A stretch of DNA of 64,000 bases from Mannheimia bovis (lineage in GTDB: Bacteria > Pseudomonadota > Gammaproteobacteria > Enterobacterales > Pasteurellaceae): contig NZ_CP061280.1 of assembly GCF_014541205.1 (NCBI RefSeq), forward strand, positions 1,566,798 through 1,630,797, in the 5' to 3' direction. This document shows positions 26,518 to 38,787 of this stretch, in pieces. The first letter of the stretch is position 1, and each line of letters opens with the position of its first letter. The notes beneath the pieces were generated by a model that made no database searches, had not been told where the DNA came from, and worked only from the letters and a program-made list of their open reading frames with translations. Both the position numbers and the translations under genes were made by a program.

Positions 26518-28494
26518 TTACTTAGTTAAATCAATACGATACACCGCAAAGCCTGTTTCATCGTTTTCAATATATTCCATCGGATATTGTGCATTGTCTT
26601 TAATAAAGGCTTTTGCTTTTTCCGTTGGAGACGTTTCAAAACGAATATCCATTTTTACTGTTGAATTGATTGGTGCAATTCTCCAGTTGTTATCTGCTTT
26701 TGGACTGACTTGTCCGTGGGCTTTACTTTCTGAGCTAATATAATTTGCTAACACTTGGCGATTTTCATCAGGGGCAGCAAACACAATATGTTTATCGCCT
26801 GTACCTGGAAACTTACCGCCATAAGCTCGGTAGTTGTTAGTTACAATCAAAAACTCTTGATTTGGTTCAACAGGTTTGCCTTCAAAAGTAAGATTTACTA
26901 CACGGTGTGAATTTTCGTTGATTAACTTGCATTCACCGTCATAACGAGCAGGTTGGGTTAAATCAAATTGATAATTTACGCCATCAATTACATCAAAATT
27001 GTAGGTGCGGAAGCCTGTCCAATCAAGTAAAGATTGTGGTTTATCGCTCATTGTATCAATTTGTTTGAACATACCTGCACTGCATTCTAACCACTCTTTT
27101 AATTCTGCACCGCTTGCTTTAACCACGACTAACGTATTTGGATACAGGTATAAATCTGCCGCATTGCGGAACGTTAATTCTCCTTTGTCTACTTCAGTAT
27201 AGCCTGTAGGATCATTTTTACGACCACCCGCTTTAAATGGTGCTCCTGCACTTAAAATAGGAATGCCGGCAAGTTCGGGCAAGCCTTTAACTACGTTTTC
27301 CACATAGGCTTTTTGTGCTTGGTTTACAATTTGAATGGTTGGGTCATCTTGAACTAACGCAAGATAGCTGTACATATTATCTGTTGCTTTACCAATCGGT
27401 TGAGCCACAAATTTACGCGTTTCTTCGTGTGTTTCTTTTAATAATGCCGCAATTTCCGGGTGGTTTTCAACTTTTGCTTTTTTCGCTTCGGCATCATAAA
27501 TTGGACGTAGCTCTGCTCTGCCGTCCACCACGCCCCATTTGCCATTATGTTGAGCTAAACTTAAATCAATTACACTGATATTATTTGCCCAATAACCTGC
27601 CATACTTTGAGGAACATTTTTCATTGTGCCTTTTTCAATATCTGCATTTGGTGATTGTGCAAATTCTTTATTTGGGAATAAACGGTGTGAATGCCCGAAA
27701 ATTACTGCATCAATACCTTTTACATCAGCAAGATAAAAAGCTGAGTTTTCCGCACCTTCTTGATAAGGTTCATCAGATGGACCTGTGTGAGCTAGAGCAA
27801 TAATCACATCTGCACCTGCTTCTTTTATCAGCGGAACATATTTTTGTGCAGTTTTAACTATATCTCGTGCTTCAACCTTGCCTTCAAGATTTGCTTTATC
27901 CCAGACCATTACTTGTGGTGGTACAAAACCGATATAGCCGATTTTGATGGTTTGTTCTTTGCCATTTTCATCAATAACTTTTTTCTCCTGAATGTCATAC
28001 GGTTTGAAAAATGGCTCGTCTGTGCCGGGTTTAACAATATTGGCATTCACAATTGGGAATTTAGCTTGTTTGATAGCATCATCTAAATAGGCTAGACCAT
28101 AGTTAAATTCGTGATTACCAAGCGTGCCGGCATCATATTGCATCGCATTTAATGCCATAATTGAAGGCTCTGCTCTGCCCTCTTTTGAACCTTTGGTGGA
28201 TTGGTAGTCTGCAATCGGATTGCCTTGAATTAAATCGCCATTATCCACCAGTACACTATTTTTCACTTCTTCTCTGGCTTGCTTAATTAAAGTTGCAGCA
28301 CGAGTGAAACCAAATTTATCGGTTGGGGCATCTTTATAATAGTCAAAATCGGTTAAGAAACTGTGAATATCGGTTGTAGCAATTACACGCAATGCAGCTT
28401 TATTTTGAGCATTTTTGGCAAAAGCCGACGGTTGAGTACCTAAAATAAGCATTGCACTTGCACCGAGTTGAATAAATTTTCTTCTATTTAGCAT
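26518..28494 (-). CDS. cpdB: 2',3'-cyclic-nucleotide 2'-phosphodiesterase / 3'-nucleotidase
   Basis: Periplasmic enzyme that turns 2',3'-cyclic nucleotides into nucleosides. 658 residues: leader [20 protein letters not shown] ending at AFA, metallophosphoesterase domain (about 32-320) with the dimetal motifs [29 protein letters not shown] and FGHSH, then a 5'-nucleotidase C-terminal substrate domain with the specificity stretch [14 protein letters not shown]. The RRKF start of the leader resembles a Tat motif, though CpdB is usually Sec-exported. Together with nadV it belongs to nucleotide scavenging, but the genes are convergent. Confidence 0.92.
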   Translation of the reverse strand: MLNRRKFIQLGASAMLILGTQPSAFAKNAQNKAALRVIATTDIHSFLTDFDYYKDAPTDKFGFTRAATLIKQAREEVKNSVLVDNGDLIQGNPIADYQSTKGSKEGRAEPSIMALNAMQYDAGTLGNHEFNYGLAYLDDAIKQAKFPIVNANIVKPGTDEPFFKPYDIQEKKVIDENGKEQTIKIGYIGFVPPQVMVWDKANLEGKVEARDIVKTAQKYVPLIKEAGADVIIALAHTGPSDEPYQEGAENSAFYLADVKGIDAVIFGHSHRLFPNKEFAQSPNADIEKGTMKNVPQSMAGYWANNISVIDLSLAQHNGKWGVVDGRAELRPIYDAEAKKAKVENHPEIAALLKETHEETRKFVAQPIGKATDNMYSYLALVQDDPTIQIVNQAQKAYVENVVKGLPELAGIPILSAGAPFKAGGRKNDPTGYTEVDKGELTFRNAADLYLYPNTLVVVKASGAELKEWLECSAGMFKQIDTMSDKPQSLLDWTGFRTYNFDVIDGVNYQFDLTQPARYDGECKLINENSHRVVNLTFEGKPVEPNQEFLIVTNNYRAYGGKFPGTGDKHIVFAAPDENRQVLANYISSESKAHGQVSPKADNNWRIAPINSTVKMDIRFETSPTEKAKAFIKDNAQYPMEYIENDETGFAVYRIDLTK

Positions 28495-28548
28495 AAAAAT
28501 CTCCAGATGAAATAGAACAACAAAATTGCAAAATATTTTAGAAAAATA

Positions 28549-28683
28549 ACCGCTTGTTTGCTATGTTTTTTCGCATTTATACCCTTTTATATCAAATTTT
28601 AATCACATTTTTACCTTTCTTTAGCGTCAAGCATTTATTTTAGTGGCTTAAAGGTGTATCCTTTATATCTGAATATACAGATA
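28549..28683. promoter_or_regulatory. Intergenic region before ackA: uptake sequence and small palindrome
   Basis: The 238-bp gap 28495-28732 between divergent cpdB and ackA holds an exact ACCGCTTGT (28549-28557) and the palindrome TATCTG-AATATA-CAGATA (28666-28683), about 50 bp before the ackA start. The latter could be an operator; no known consensus was matched. Confidence 0.4.
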
Positions 28684-28732
28684 ACATTTGTATGCTATTC
28701 AAAGTCATTTCATAAAATAAGGTAATTTGACC

Positions 28733-29941
28733 ATGTCTAAAAACTTAATCCTAATCCTTAACTGTGGCAGTTCATCTCTTAAATTTGCTATTTTAGATCC
28801 TAAAACCGGTGATGAAAAATTATCCGGTCTTGCGGAAGCTTTTCATTTAGAAGATGCACGTATCAAATGGAAGTTAAACGGAGAAAAGGGTAATGCTGAT
28901 TTAGGTGCTGGTGCCGCACATAGCGAAGCACTTACATTTATTGCTGAAAAATTATTGTCTGATGAATTAAAAGCAAGTATTGGTGCAATTGGTCATCGTA
29001 TCGTTCACGGTGGCGAGAAATTTACATCTTCTGTTGTAATTACAGATGAAGTGATTAAAGGTATTGAAGAAGCCGTGCAGTTTGCTCCGTTGCACAACCC
29101 TGCTCATTTAATCGGCATCAAAGAAGCTTTCAATATTTTCCCGGAATTAAAAGATAAAAACGTAGCTGTTTTTGATACAGCATTCCACCAAACGATGCCT
29201 GAACACGCATTCTTATATGCTCTTCCATATAAGTTTTATAAAGAACATGGTATTCGTCGTTACGGCTTTCACGGTACAAGTCATTTCTACCTTACCTCAC
29301 AAGTGGCTGAACTCGTGGGTAAATCAGTTGAACAAACCAATACAATTATCTGCCATTTAGGTAATGGTGGCTCAGTTTCTGCTGTGCGTAACGGTAAATG
29401 TATTGATACATCAATGGGTTTAACTCCGTTAGAAGGTTTAGTAATGGGTACTCGATCAGGTGATCTTGACCCGGCTATTATCTCTTTCTTATACAATAAC
29501 TTAGGTATGTCAATGGATGAAATTGACACTACTCTAGTGAAAAAATCAGGTCTTTTAGGTTTAACCGAAGTAACCAGCGACTGCCGTTACTCTGAAGATA
29601 ACTATAATGATGAATCTAAACCTGAAGCAAAACGTGCTTTAGATGTTTATAGCTACCGTTTAGCGAAATACATCGGTTCATATATGGCAATTTTAGGTGC
29701 AGATCACTTAGATGCTATCGCATTCACAGGTGGTATTGGCGAAAACTCAGGCTTAGTACGTGAATTAACGTTAAATCACTTAAAATTATTTGGTATTAAG
29801 TTAGATAATGAACGTAACCTAGCGGCTCGCTTTGGTAAAGATGGTGTAATTACAACTGATGACTCAGCATTTAAAGCTGTAGTAATCCCAACTAACGAAG
29901 AGTTAGTAATTGCACAAGATACCGCTAAATTAGCACTATAA
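28733..29941 (+). CDS. ackA: Acetate kinase
   Basis: Acetyl phosphate + ADP to acetate + ATP, the energy-yielding step of mixed-acid fermentation. 402 residues of the ASKHA fold: [12 protein letters not shown] at the start, [50 protein letters not shown] and TGGIGENSG, all acetokinase signatures with the catalytic histidine and arginines. The ATG was chosen over an in-frame TTG two codons earlier. Operon with pta. Confidence 0.96.
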   Translation: MSKNLILILNCGSSSLKFAILDPKTGDEKLSGLAEAFHLEDARIKWKLNGEKGNADLGAGAAHSEALTFIAEKLLSDELKASIGAIGHRIVHGGEKFTSSVVITDEVIKGIEEAVQFAPLHNPAHLIGIKEAFNIFPELKDKNVAVFDTAFHQTMPEHAFLYALPYKFYKEHGIRRYGFHGTSHFYLTSQVAELVGKSVEQTNTIICHLGNGGSVSAVRNGKCIDTSMGLTPLEGLVMGTRSGDLDPAIISFLYNNLGMSMDEIDTTLVKKSGLLGLTEVTSDCRYSEDNYNDESKPEAKRALDVYSYRLAKYIGSYMAILGADHLDAIAFTGGIGENSGLVRELTLNHLKLFGIKLDNERNLAARFGKDGVITTDDSAFKAVVIPTNEELVIAQDTAKLAL

Positions 29942-29949
29942 TGATACAG

Positions 29950-29969
29950 GGGCAGATATTCTGCCCTTT
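29950..29969 (+). terminator. Weak hairpin between ackA and pta
   Basis: GGGCAGA / TCTGCCC stem with TAT loop but only three T after it; probably attenuates or stabilises the ackA message rather than ending transcription fully. Confidence 0.55.
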
Positions 29970-29990
29970 CACTTTCTAATTGGAAAAATT

Positions 29991-32126
29991 ATGTCTAGAA
30001 CAATTATTCTTATTCCTATTTCAACAGGTGTAGGCTTAACCAGTGTAAGTTTGGGTTTAGTTCACGCACTAGAGCAGAAAGGCTCAAAAGTTGGATTTTT
30101 AAAACCGATTGCTCAACCTATTAGTGGCGAAGATACCTTAGATCGTTCAACTACAATTATTCGAGCGGACCAAACTACTGAAGTTGGTGAGCCATTTATG
30201 CTAAGTGAAGCAGAAGCATTGATTGGTCAGAACCAAACGGATGTGTTATTGGAAAAAGTGGTAGAACGCCATCAAAAATTGTCTAAAAATAATGAAATTA
30301 TCATTATTGAAGGTTTAATTCCAACCCGTAAAAATTCTTATGCAAACAGCATTAACTATGAGATTGCACAATCGCTTGATGCTGAAATTATCTTAGTTGC
30401 AGCTCCGGCTTCAGATACTCCGGCTCAATTAAAAGAACGTATTGAAGCTGCTGCCTCACAGTTTGGTGGTCGCCATAATCCGAATTTATTAGGTGTTATT
30501 ATTAATAAATTCAATGCTCCTGTAGATGATTCCGGTAGAACACGTCCAGATTTAACGGAAATCTTCGATTCATTCCAACACTCTAATAATAATGTGGCTG
30601 AAGTAGAACATCTTTTCGCAAAAAGCCCTATTAAATTATTAGGTTGTATTGGTTGGAAAGCAGAGCTGATTGCCACTCGTTCAATTGATGTAGCAAAACA
30701 TTTAGGGGCAGCTATTATTAATGAAGGTGAACTTAAAACCCGCCGTATTCGTGGTGTAACCTTCTGTGCTCGTAGCTTGCCGCATATGGTTGATCACTTT
30801 AAAGCAGGTAGTTTATTAGTAACTTCGGCTGATCGCCCGGAAGTCTTAGTTGCGGCTTCACTTGCAGTGATGAATGGTGTGAAAATTGGTGCAATTCTAT
30901 TAACCGGTGGTTACAAAATTGATAGCACTATTGGAAAATTATGCCAACAAGCCTTTGAAACGGGCGTTCCTGTATTCCGTATTGAAGGAAATACTTGGCA
31001 AACTGCATTGAGCTTACAAAGTTTCAGCTTAGAAGTGCCTGTAGATGATAAAGAACGTATTGCTGCAATCAAAGAGTATATGGCAAGCCAATTCAATACA
31101 GGTTTTATTGATGAAGTTTCTAAAGCAGCTACTCGAGCCCGCCGTTTATCGCCAGCAGCATTCCGTTATCAATTAACAGAATATGCCCGCCAAGCAAAAA
31201 AACGCATTGTATTACCGGAAGGTGATGAGCCTCGTACAGTAAAAGCTGCTGCATTATGTGCTGAGCGTGGTATTGCAGAATGCGTACTACTCGCACCACC
31301 TACAGAAGTAGAGCGTGTTGCTGAAGCTCAAGGCGTAGTATTAGGCAAAGGTATTACTATTATCGACCCTGCAACTATTCGTGAAAACTATGTTGATCGT
31401 TTAGTTGAATTACGTAAAGCAAAAGGTATGACGGAAGTTGTTGCTCGTGAGCAATTATTAGACAACGTTGTATTAGGTACAATGATGCTTGAAGCCGGTG
31501 AAGTTGATGGTTTAGTATCGGGTGCTGTGAATACAACCGCCAATACTATTCGTCCACCAATGCAGATTATTAAGACTGCACCGGGCAGTTCGATCGTTTC
31601 TTCAATCTTCTTTATGCTATTACCTGATCAAGTATTGGTATATGGCGACTGTGCGGTAAACCCAGATCCAACCGCTGAACAATTAGCTGAAATCGCAATC
31701 CAATCTGCAGAATCAGCAAAAGCATTTGGTATTGAGCCTCGTGTTGCAATGATCTCTTACTCAACAGGTACTTCAGGTTCAGGAGCAGATGTTGAGAAAG
31801 TAAAAGAAGCGACTCGTATTGCTCAAGAAAAACGTCCGGATTTAGTGATTGATGGTCCATTACAATATGATGCGGCGATTATGGAAGATGTTGCTCGTTC
31901 TAAAGCTCCGAACTCACCGGTTGCAGGTAAAGCCACAGTATTTGTGTTCCCGGACTTAAATACTGGTAATACCACTTATAAAGCAGTACAACGTTCTGCG
32001 GATTTAGTTTCTATCGGTCCAATGCTTCAAGGTATGCGTAAGCCTGTAAATGACTTATCTCGTGGGGCTTTAGTTGATGACATTGTTTATACAATCGCAT
32101 TAACCGCTATTCAAGCAACACAATAA
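29991..32126 (+). CDS. pta: Phosphate acetyltransferase
   Basis: Acetyl-CoA + phosphate to acetyl phosphate, paired with AckA. 711 residues in the long enterobacterial form: N-terminal P-loop-like regulatory domain related to BioD (about 1-220, [19 protein letters not shown]), DRTGG domain (about 225-335), and catalytic PTA domain (about 385-705) with [34 protein letters not shown] and [18 protein letters not shown] strong terminator follows. Confidence 0.96.
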   Translation: MSRTIILIPISTGVGLTSVSLGLVHALEQKGSKVGFLKPIAQPISGEDTLDRSTTIIRADQTTEVGEPFMLSEAEALIGQNQTDVLLEKVVERHQKLSKNNEIIIIEGLIPTRKNSYANSINYEIAQSLDAEIILVAAPASDTPAQLKERIEAAASQFGGRHNPNLLGVIINKFNAPVDDSGRTRPDLTEIFDSFQHSNNNVAEVEHLFAKSPIKLLGCIGWKAELIATRSIDVAKHLGAAIINEGELKTRRIRGVTFCARSLPHMVDHFKAGSLLVTSADRPEVLVAASLAVMNGVKIGAILLTGGYKIDSTIGKLCQQAFETGVPVFRIEGNTWQTALSLQSFSLEVPVDDKERIAAIKEYMASQFNTGFIDEVSKAATRARRLSPAAFRYQLTEYARQAKKRIVLPEGDEPRTVKAAALCAERGIAECVLLAPPTEVERVAEAQGVVLGKGITIIDPATIRENYVDRLVELRKAKGMTEVVAREQLLDNVVLGTMMLEAGEVDGLVSGAVNTTANTIRPPMQIIKTAPGSSIVSSIFFMLLPDQVLVYGDCAVNPDPTAEQLAEIAIQSAESAKAFGIEPRVAMISYSTGTSGSGADVEKVKEATRIAQEKRPDLVIDGPLQYDAAIMEDVARSKAPNSPVAGKATVFVFPDLNTGNTTYKAVQRSADLVSIGPMLQGMRKPVNDLSRGALVDDIVYTIALTAIQATQ

Positions 32127-32146
32127 TTCACGTATAATTGATTAAT

Positions 32147-32175
32147 AAATGCCCTTTCACTTAAAGGGCATTTTT
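32147..32175 (+). terminator. Rho-independent terminator of ackA-pta
   Basis: AAATGCCCTTT / AAAGGGCATTT stem with five-base loop and T5 tail. Confidence 0.9.
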
Positions 32176-32251
32176 ATTTTTTACCTACCCTACTTTTTAA
32201 TTTAATCATATAATCTTAGTCGGATAAAATAGAGAATAAAAAGGAGAATTT

Positions 32252-32932
32252 ATGCAGAAAATTGAACGCCTGTTTGCGAATAACCACGCTTGGGCAACTC
32301 AGATGAAGGACGAACAATCCGATTATTTCAAAAAATTAGCCGAGCACCAAAAGCCGACCTATTTATGGATTGGTTGCTCGGATAGCCGTGTTCCTGCTGA
32401 AAAACTAACAGGTTTAGAACCGGGTGAATTATTTGTGCATAGAAATGTAGCGAATATGGTTATTCATACCGATTTAAACTGTTTATCTGTGGTGCAATAT
32501 GCTGTTGATGTACTGGAAATTGAACATATCATCATCTGCGGTCATACTAATTGTGGTGGTATTAATGCTGCAATGGCACAAAATGATCTTGGCTTAATTA
32601 ATAACTGGCTACTCCACATTCGGGATATTTGGTTTAAACATAGCCATCTATTAGGTAAACTGCCCTATGAAGAGAGATCAAATGTGCTAACTCGATTGAA
32701 CGTAGCCGAACAAGTTTATAATTTAGGGCAATCTTCTATTATCAAATCTGCTTGGGAACGAGGAAAATCGCTCTCATTACACGGCTGGGTCTATGATGTT
32801 AAAGATGGCTTTTTAATTGATCAAGGTGTAATTGCAACTAGCCGAGAAAGTCTAGAAATTACTTATCGTAACGCTATCGCTAAGATTACAACCGATGCGA
32901 ATGAAAAAGTAGCATTGCTTGAAGAGAACTAA
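32252..32932 (+). CDS. can: Carbonic anhydrase, beta class
   Basis: Reversible hydration of CO2, supplying bicarbonate for carboxylations. 226 residues with zinc ligands C42, H98 and C101 and the Asp-Arg dyad D44/R46 (CSDSR and HTNCGG motifs), at the same residue numbers as E. coli Can. Bicarbonate-pocket residues typical of the allosteric type are expected near [15 protein letters not shown] precedes the ATG. Monocistronic. Confidence 0.94.
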   Translation: MQKIERLFANNHAWATQMKDEQSDYFKKLAEHQKPTYLWIGCSDSRVPAEKLTGLEPGELFVHRNVANMVIHTDLNCLSVVQYAVDVLEIEHIIICGHTNCGGINAAMAQNDLGLINNWLLHIRDIWFKHSHLLGKLPYEERSNVLTRLNVAEQVYNLGQSSIIKSAWERGKSLSLHGWVYDVKDGFLIDQGVIATSRESLEITYRNAIAKITTDANEKVALLEEN

Positions 32933-33227
32933 TCTTACAAGCGGTCATATTTCATTACTTTTTTGCATAATTTTAAATTATTTTAATGAGCGTTTTTTGC
33001 ACAAACAATTGTTTTCAGCAATAAAGTTTTAAATCTCACAAAAAGCATAAAATATAGCATATAAAATCACAACACCCTTATTATCTGATTTTATTTTTAT
33101 AAAAATCCAATTTTTTTGGTTTAAAAAGCAGATAAAACTAGAATAATTTAAAAAACACAGCTAGACAGCTATAAAAAAATCCTGCAAAATCGAACCAACT
33201 TAATGCGATTTTTGGTTGGAGGATTTA
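32933..33227. promoter_or_regulatory. AT-rich leader region of ilvIH
   Basis: 295 bp without a gene. An exact uptake sequence lies at 32937-32945 with TTTTTTGCAT downstream. The rest is very A/T-rich with several T and A tracts, as in the curved, Lrp-wrapped ilvIH leader of E. coli. No leader peptide rich in branched-chain residues was found. AACCAA and TTGGTT just before the start codon can form a small stem near the ribosome site. Confidence 0.4.
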
Positions 33228-34949
33228 ATGAAAAAACTTTCTGGTGCAGAAATGGTGGTACAGTCCCTTAAAGATGAAGGCGTTGAATACGTTTTCGGTT
33301 ATCCGGGTGGCTCTGTACTTGATATTTATGATGCCATTCATACACTTGGCTTAAACCACGTTTTAGTTCGTCACGAGCAAGCTGCTGTACATATGGCAGA
33401 CGGCTATGCTCGTTCTACAGGTAAAGTGGGTTGCGTACTGGTTACTTCCGGACCGGGAGCAACCAATACCATTACAGGTATTTTAACCGCTTATACTGAT
33501 TCTATCCCAATGGTAATCCTATCAGGGCAAGTTCCATCTAACCTTATTGGGAGCGATGCTTTCCAAGAGTGCGATATGATTGGTATCTCTCGCCCTGTAG
33601 TAAAGCATAGCTTCTTGGTAAAAAATACGGAAGATATTCCTCATATCATCAAAAAAGCATTCTATATTGCTTCAACCGGTCGTCCCGGTCCTGTTGTGAT
33701 TGATATTCCGAAAGATATGGTAAACCCATTAAATAAATATCCGTATGAGTATCCGAAATCAGTATCAATGCGTTCATACAATCCAACAGTACAAGGTCAT
33801 AAAGGGCAAATCAAAAAAGCATTGAAAGCCTTATTGGTTGCGAAAAAGCCTATTCTCTACATTGGTGGTGGTGTAATTAATGCAGAATGCTCTGCAGAAG
33901 TTACAGAGTTTGCTCAAAAACTAAATCTTCCGGTTACAACCTCATTAATGGGGTTAGGTGCTTACCCTGCTTCTGATAGACAATTCTTAGGAATGCTCGG
34001 TATGCACGGTACTTATGAAGCAAACAATGCAATGCACGAAAGTGATTTAATTTTAGGTATTGGTGTGCGTTTTGATGATCGTACAACAAATAATTTAGCC
34101 AAATACTGCCCTAATGCGAAAGTAATTCACGTTGATATTGACCCAGCCTCTATTTCAAAAACCGTACCGGCTTATATTCCGATTGTAGGCAGTGCAAAAA
34201 ATGTAGTTGATGAATTTTTATCATTATTAGATGATGAAAATCTTGCAAAAAGTCAGACAGATTTGACCGCTTGGTGGCAACAAATTGATGAATGGAAAGC
34301 TCGTAACTGCCTAGCTTTTGAAGAAAGCTCAGAGGTAATTAAACCACAACAAGTCATTAAAATGATCCACAAACTTACTAATGGTGAAGCCTATGTTGCA
34401 TCAGATGTCGGTCAGCACCAAATGTTTGCTGCACTTCATTATGGCTTTGATAAACCACGCCGTTGGATTAACTCAGGTGGTGCAGGTACAATGGGCTTTG
34501 GCTTACCGGCTGCAATGGGCGTTAAATTTGCTCACCCGGAGGCAACGGTTATTTGTGTAACGGGCGATGGTAGTATTCAGATGAATATTCAAGAGCTTTC
34601 AACTGCTAAACAGTACGACACCCCTGTTGTTATTATCAGCTTAAACAACCGTTTCTTAGGTATGGTAAAACAGTGGCAAGATATTATCTATTCAGGTCGT
34701 CATTCACAGGTGTATATGAATTCTCTACCAAATTTCGCTAAATTAGCGGAAGCTTATGGACACGTTGGTATTCAAATTGATCACCCGTCTGAATTGGAAG
34801 AAAAATTAACTCAAGCCTTTAGCATTAAAGATAAATTGGTCTTTGTAGATATTTTGATTGATGAAACAGAACACGTTTATCCAATGCAAATTCGTGGCGG
34901 TGCAATGAATGAAATGATGTTAAGTAAAACGGAGAGAACAAATGCGTAG
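33228..34949 (+). CDS. ilvI: Acetolactate synthase III large subunit
   Basis: Thiamine-diphosphate enzyme, first common step of valine, leucine and isoleucine synthesis. 573 residues from ATG (GGAGG upstream). Domain order: N-terminal ThDP-PYR domain with the catalytic glutamate in [19 protein letters not shown], central FAD-binding domain (about 195-330, [12 protein letters not shown]), C-terminal ThDP domain with [22 protein letters not shown] metal motif. It overlaps ilvH by eight bases. lrp is also in this window; in E. coli Lrp activates ilvIH. Confidence 0.95.
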   Translation: MKKLSGAEMVVQSLKDEGVEYVFGYPGGSVLDIYDAIHTLGLNHVLVRHEQAAVHMADGYARSTGKVGCVLVTSGPGATNTITGILTAYTDSIPMVILSGQVPSNLIGSDAFQECDMIGISRPVVKHSFLVKNTEDIPHIIKKAFYIASTGRPGPVVIDIPKDMVNPLNKYPYEYPKSVSMRSYNPTVQGHKGQIKKALKALLVAKKPILYIGGGVINAECSAEVTEFAQKLNLPVTTSLMGLGAYPASDRQFLGMLGMHGTYEANNAMHESDLILGIGVRFDDRTTNNLAKYCPNAKVIHVDIDPASISKTVPAYIPIVGSAKNVVDEFLSLLDDENLAKSQTDLTAWWQQIDEWKARNCLAFEESSEVIKPQQVIKMIHKLTNGEAYVASDVGQHQMFAALHYGFDKPRRWINSGGAGTMGFGLPAAMGVKFAHPEATVICVTGDGSIQMNIQELSTAKQYDTPVVIISLNNRFLGMVKQWQDIIYSGRHSQVYMNSLPNFAKLAEAYGHVGIQIDHPSELEEKLTQAFSIKDKLVFVDILIDETEHVYPMQIRGGAMNEMMLSKTERTNA

Positions 34950-35433
34950 AACATTAGCAGTATTATTAGAGAATGAATCAGGTGCGTTATCTCGTGTGGT
35001 TGCCCTGTTCTCACAACGTGGCTTTAACATTGAAAGTTTAACTGTTGCTCCAACCGATGACTCAAGCCTTTCACGAATGACGATTGTGGCACAAGGCGAA
35101 GAAAAAGTACTAGAGCAAATCGAAAAACAATTACACAAATTAGTTGATGTATTTAAAGTAAGTAATTTAAGTGCTTATGAACACGTTGAGCGTGAAGTGT
35201 TATTAGTGAAAGTGCGTGCAACAGGTTCATCTCGTGATGAATTAAAACGTATGGTGGATATTTATCGTGGACAAATCGTGGATTTAACCCCGAAACTCTA
35301 CACCATTCAGCTCTCAGGTTCGAGTGAAAAACTTAATGCATTTATTGAGGCTGTGAAAGAAGAAACTTCAATCGTTGAAATTGTTCGTTCCGGGGTGATT
35401 AGCCTATCTCGTGGCGATAAAAACGCCCTGTAA
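34942..35433 (+). CDS. ilvH: Acetolactate synthase III small regulatory subunit
   Basis: 163-residue regulatory partner of IlvI conferring valine feedback inhibition. N-terminal ACT domain ([31 protein letters not shown], about 4-75) followed by the C-terminal ferredoxin-like domain (about 80-160). Start overlaps the ilvI stop (ATGCGTAG), so translation is coupled. Confidence 0.95.
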   Translation: MRRTLAVLLENESGALSRVVALFSQRGFNIESLTVAPTDDSSLSRMTIVAQGEEKVLEQIEKQLHKLVDVFKVSNLSAYEHVEREVLLVKVRATGSSRDELKRMVDIYRGQIVDLTPKLYTIQLSGSSEKLNAFIEAVKEETSIVEIVRSGVISLSRGDKNAL

Positions 35434-35459
35434 GCGGTTAAATTTCCGCTGAAAATTGC

Positions 35460-35491
35460 AAAATCCCTTTATTGAAAGATAAAGGGATTTT
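35460..35491. terminator. Bidirectional terminator between ilvH and argA
   Basis: AAAATCCCTTTAT / ATAAAGGGATTTT stem with six-base loop between convergent genes. Confidence 0.88.
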
Positions 35492-35497
35492 CTTATC

Positions 35498-36811
35498 TTA
35501 GAGTGGCAATATCAACACTTTTGATCTGCGTTGATAGTTATAATTTTCTCGCTTATACCGAGGTAAATCTTGAGCATCTGCTAATCTAAAACCACGTTCT
35601 TGAAACCATTGAGTAGTTCGGGTGGTTAGCACAAAGAGTTTTTCCATTCCTAACTGCTCTGCTCTTTTGCGGATATTCTCCAATAAAATATCGCCTCTTG
35701 AGGAATCTCGATAATCCGGGTGAACTGCCACGCAAGCCATTTCTGCCATTTTTTCTTCCGGATAGACATTCAATGCCGCACACGCAATCACTACGCCATC
35801 ACGCTCAATAATGGTATAGTTAGCAATTTCCATTTCTAGCTGTTCACGAGAGCGTTTAACCAGAATGCCCTGTTGTTCAAGAGGACGAATTAAATCCAGT
35901 AATCCCGGAATATCTCTTGCAGTAGCAATGCGAATATTTTCCGAGCTTTCCATTGAGAACTGTGTACCGATACCATCACGAGAGAATAACTCTTGCAGTA
36001 GTGAGCCATCTTCTTTATAGCTCAGTAAATGGGAACGTTTTACCCCCTCTCGACAAACGCTGATCGCTGCCTGTAAAAAACGGGCTTTTGCTGTATGATA
36101 CTGCCCTTGCTCGATTAAATTGTTCAGCACCTTTTGTGCATCTTGTGGCAAAATATCCGAAATGACATTGCCTGCTTCATCTAAAATACCCTGCTCTTCA
36201 CAAAAACCGATTAATTTATCGGCACGAAGTTTAATTGCAACTTGAGTGGCAATATCTTCAAACGGTAAATTAAACATCTCTCCTGTTACAGAAGGGGCTA
36301 TAGGTCCAAGTAATACGATTGAATTTTGTGCAAGCTGCTGTTTGATGCTCTCCACATTAATGCGGCGAATTTTGCCACTTAAGGCATAATCTACCCCATC
36401 AACTACTCCAATTGGCTGAGCCAAGATCATATTACCGCTCACTACATTAATCACTTCGGAATGTGGTAAACGCAACGAAAGGCGGGCAAATAAGTCGTAA
36501 TGCACTTTCCCTACCGCTTGTTTAACATACTCTAGCGATTGCGGATTTGTGATTCGGATATTGTTGTAATACTCAGGCTCGATATTATTTTGGGTTAAGA
36601 GCTGATTAATTTGCGGTCTAGCCCCAAACACAATCACTAATTTGATATTCAAGCTATGCAATAAACTAATATCATTGATAATATTGATAAAATTTGGGCT
36701 TTCGACAACATCGCCATCAAGCATAATCACAAAGGTTTTCCCTCTGTGCATATTAACATAGGGCGTAGATTGTCTAAACCACTGGGCTAAAGCTAATTCT
36801 GTGTTGTGCAT
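35498..36811 (-). CDS. argA: N-acetylglutamate synthase
   Basis: First step of arginine synthesis, acetylating glutamate. 437 residues: amino-acid-kinase-like domain (about 20-280, [30 protein letters not shown]) that binds arginine, then a GNAT acetyltransferase domain (about 285-437, [20 protein letters not shown] acetyl-CoA loop). The ATG preceded by GAGGA was chosen; 19 upstream codons lack a ribosome site. Confidence 0.94.
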   Translation of the reverse strand: MHNTELALAQWFRQSTPYVNMHRGKTFVIMLDGDVVESPNFINIINDISLLHSLNIKLVIVFGARPQINQLLTQNNIEPEYYNNIRITNPQSLEYVKQAVGKVHYDLFARLSLRLPHSEVINVVSGNMILAQPIGVVDGVDYALSGKIRRINVESIKQQLAQNSIVLLGPIAPSVTGEMFNLPFEDIATQVAIKLRADKLIGFCEEQGILDEAGNVISDILPQDAQKVLNNLIEQGQYHTAKARFLQAAISVCREGVKRSHLLSYKEDGSLLQELFSRDGIGTQFSMESSENIRIATARDIPGLLDLIRPLEQQGILVKRSREQLEMEIANYTIIERDGVVIACAALNVYPEEKMAEMACVAVHPDYRDSSRGDILLENIRKRAEQLGMEKLFVLTTRTTQWFQERGFRLADAQDLPRYKRENYNYQRRSKVLILPL

Positions 36812-36903
36812 AATTTTCCTCGTAATAATAGCAACTATATTAGCTTTTTTAGAAAAATCCGCAACCATTAAATTGAATAATTAGTCATATTTTTTGCATA
36901 AAT

Positions 36904-36933
36904 AACAAAACCCTAATATTCAAAATATTAGGG
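36904..36933 (-). terminator. Rho-independent terminator of the DUF1508 gene
   Basis: CCCTAATATT / AATATTAGGG stem with a three-base loop and TTTTG on the minus strand. Confidence 0.85.
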
Positions 36934-36942
36934 CTTCATTTA

Positions 36943-37128
36943 TTATGCTTCAGCTTTAGTTAAATCTTTAACTTCTGTTTCTGCGGTTACTTTTTTAACT
37001 GCTTCGATACCTTTTTGGCAACTTTGTTTGGTTTTATACGCTTCGCCTGTTGCAACTACTTCGTGGTTACCTGCTTTTAAACGCCAGCGGTATTCGCCTT
37101 TAGCATCTTGATAAATTTCAAAATACAT
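36943..37128 (-). CDS. DUF1508 (YegP-like) small protein
   Basis: 61 residues with one DUF1508 repeat: FEIYQDAKGEYRWRLKAGN, then EVVATGEAYKTKQSCQKGIEAVK. E. coli YegP has two such repeats; this is a single-repeat form followed by an acidic/lysine tail. Strong GGAG ribosome site and a dedicated terminator suggest a well-expressed single gene. Function of the family is unknown. Confidence 0.88.
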   Translation of the reverse strand: MYFEIYQDAKGEYRWRLKAGNHEVVATGEAYKTKQSCQKGIEAVKKVTAETEVKDLTKAEA

Positions 37129-37240
37129 ATATTACTCCTTAATGTGCTAACCCCAAACACTGTGTTTGGTTGAGTTAGCTTAAGCGAAATTCAGAAAAAT
37201 ATCAAAGCAAGCGGTCATTTCTTTACAAAAAATTGCAAAT

Positions 37241-38563
37241 TTATTGTGCCGATTGCATCAACTGCTCAATATCAGCAATTTCTTTCGGGCAACCACTGGT
37301 TAAATTTTTATTACCATAATCAGTAATCAGCAGGTTATCTTCAATACGGATCCCAATACCTTTATATTGCTCTGGTACATCTGCTTCTTTCGGAATATAG
37401 ATACCCGGCTCAACTGTCAGCACCATACCAATTTGTAATGGACGATCTCGCTCTGTGCCATAATCACCAACATCGTGCACATCTAATCCTAACCAATGCC
37501 CTAAGCCGTGCATATAAAATTGACGATATGCCTTTTGCTCAATCAATTCGTCCACATTTCCAGTCAAAATACCTAAACGAACCAAACCTTCCGTGAGAAT
37601 TTGCACTGCTTTATCATTAGCTGCCTTGATAGAACTATCCGGCACAAGTAGCTTTGTTGCTTCTTTTATCATCGTAAGTGTTAATTCATACAGTTCTTTT
37701 TGTGGCTCGGAAAATTTACCATTAATCGGAAACGTTCGGGTAATATCGCCGGCGTAGTAAGCAAATTCTGCACCTGCATCAATTAGTAATAAATCGCCGT
37801 CATTTAGCACTTGGTCATTTTCATTGTAGTGCAAAATGCAAGCATTCTCTCCGCCTGCTACAATAAAATTATAGGCAGGAAATCTTGCTCCAAAGCGGGT
37901 AAATTCGTGCTGCATTTCCCCTTCAATTTCCAACTCATAACGATTTGGACGAGTTTGTTTCATTGCTCGGATATGTGCCATCGAAGAAATATGGCAAGCC
38001 TGTTGAATAAGTGCAATTTCAAGTTCTGACTTAATTAATCGCATTTCAGATAACATCGGCTGCCAATCAATCAATGTAGTAGGCGTTTTTTGACGATTTG
38101 CGTTCATTTCATCAAATGTAGAAAAAAGAATGTTATCGCCCCATTCCTGCAAGCCCCTTGCATAATAACAGGCGGTCAAATTTGCTAATTTTTTTGCAAG
38201 AACGGCGTTTATTTCCTCAACATCAAAGGCTTCGTGAAACTGTAACGTTTTGGGAGCATTTTCAATGCCTAATCGCTTCCCATTCCAGGTTTCCATTAAA
38301 GGGTCTTTTTTCCGAACAAAAATAATGCTTTCTGTTTTATCTGCCTGTTTAATCAATAATATGGCTGATTGAGGCTCAGCAAATCCACTGAGATACCAGA
38401 AGTAGCTATCGGGTCTGAATAAATAATCGCAATCATTGTTACGACGTTTTTCTGACTCGGTAAAAATCAATAATGCTGAGTTATCCTGCATTTGCTCAAA
38501 TACACGTTCACGGCGTGCGGTAAATTCCTCTTGCGGCATTTTTGCCAAATAAGCGAGATCCAT
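37241..38563 (-). CDS. pepP: Xaa-Pro aminopeptidase P
   Basis: Releases N-terminal residues followed by proline. 440 residues: N-terminal creatinase-like domain (about 1-170) and pita-bread M24 domain with dimanganese ligands in LLIDAGAEFAYYAGDITRTF, HGLGHWLGLDVHD, TVEPGIYIP and IRIEDNLL. The ATG following GAGAGGAG was chosen, matching E. coli PepP length; a seven-codon upstream extension is possible. Confidence 0.93.
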   Translation of the reverse strand: MDLAYLAKMPQEEFTARRERVFEQMQDNSALLIFTESEKRRNNDCDYLFRPDSYFWYLSGFAEPQSAILLIKQADKTESIIFVRKKDPLMETWNGKRLGIENAPKTLQFHEAFDVEEINAVLAKKLANLTACYYARGLQEWGDNILFSTFDEMNANRQKTPTTLIDWQPMLSEMRLIKSELEIALIQQACHISSMAHIRAMKQTRPNRYELEIEGEMQHEFTRFGARFPAYNFIVAGGENACILHYNENDQVLNDGDLLLIDAGAEFAYYAGDITRTFPINGKFSEPQKELYELTLTMIKEATKLLVPDSSIKAANDKAVQILTEGLVRLGILTGNVDELIEQKAYRQFYMHGLGHWLGLDVHDVGDYGTERDRPLQIGMVLTVEPGIYIPKEADVPEQYKGIGIRIEDNLLITDYGNKNLTSGCPKEIADIEQLMQSAQ

Positions 38564-38787
38564 AAACTCCTCTCTTTCTTTCATTTTAGTAAGGCTATTT
38601 TAACATAAATAATCCCATATTTTTAATCCGGCTTAAATCAATTAAAGCCTATATTTGATATATTGAATGCTTTTTAAAAATGATTTAAGATTAAATACAA
38701 CCTGCAGTGTTGCAAAAAGACCTTTTTTAACCCCTCGCATCTAAAATAAGTTCAAAAAAGACTTAATGTGAGCCATAAGAGATAATA

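Noticed and set aside
32986-33024. 12-codon ATG frame before ilvIH as an attenuator leader peptide
   Set aside because: It contains almost no Ile, Leu or Val and no terminator/antiterminator pair follows.
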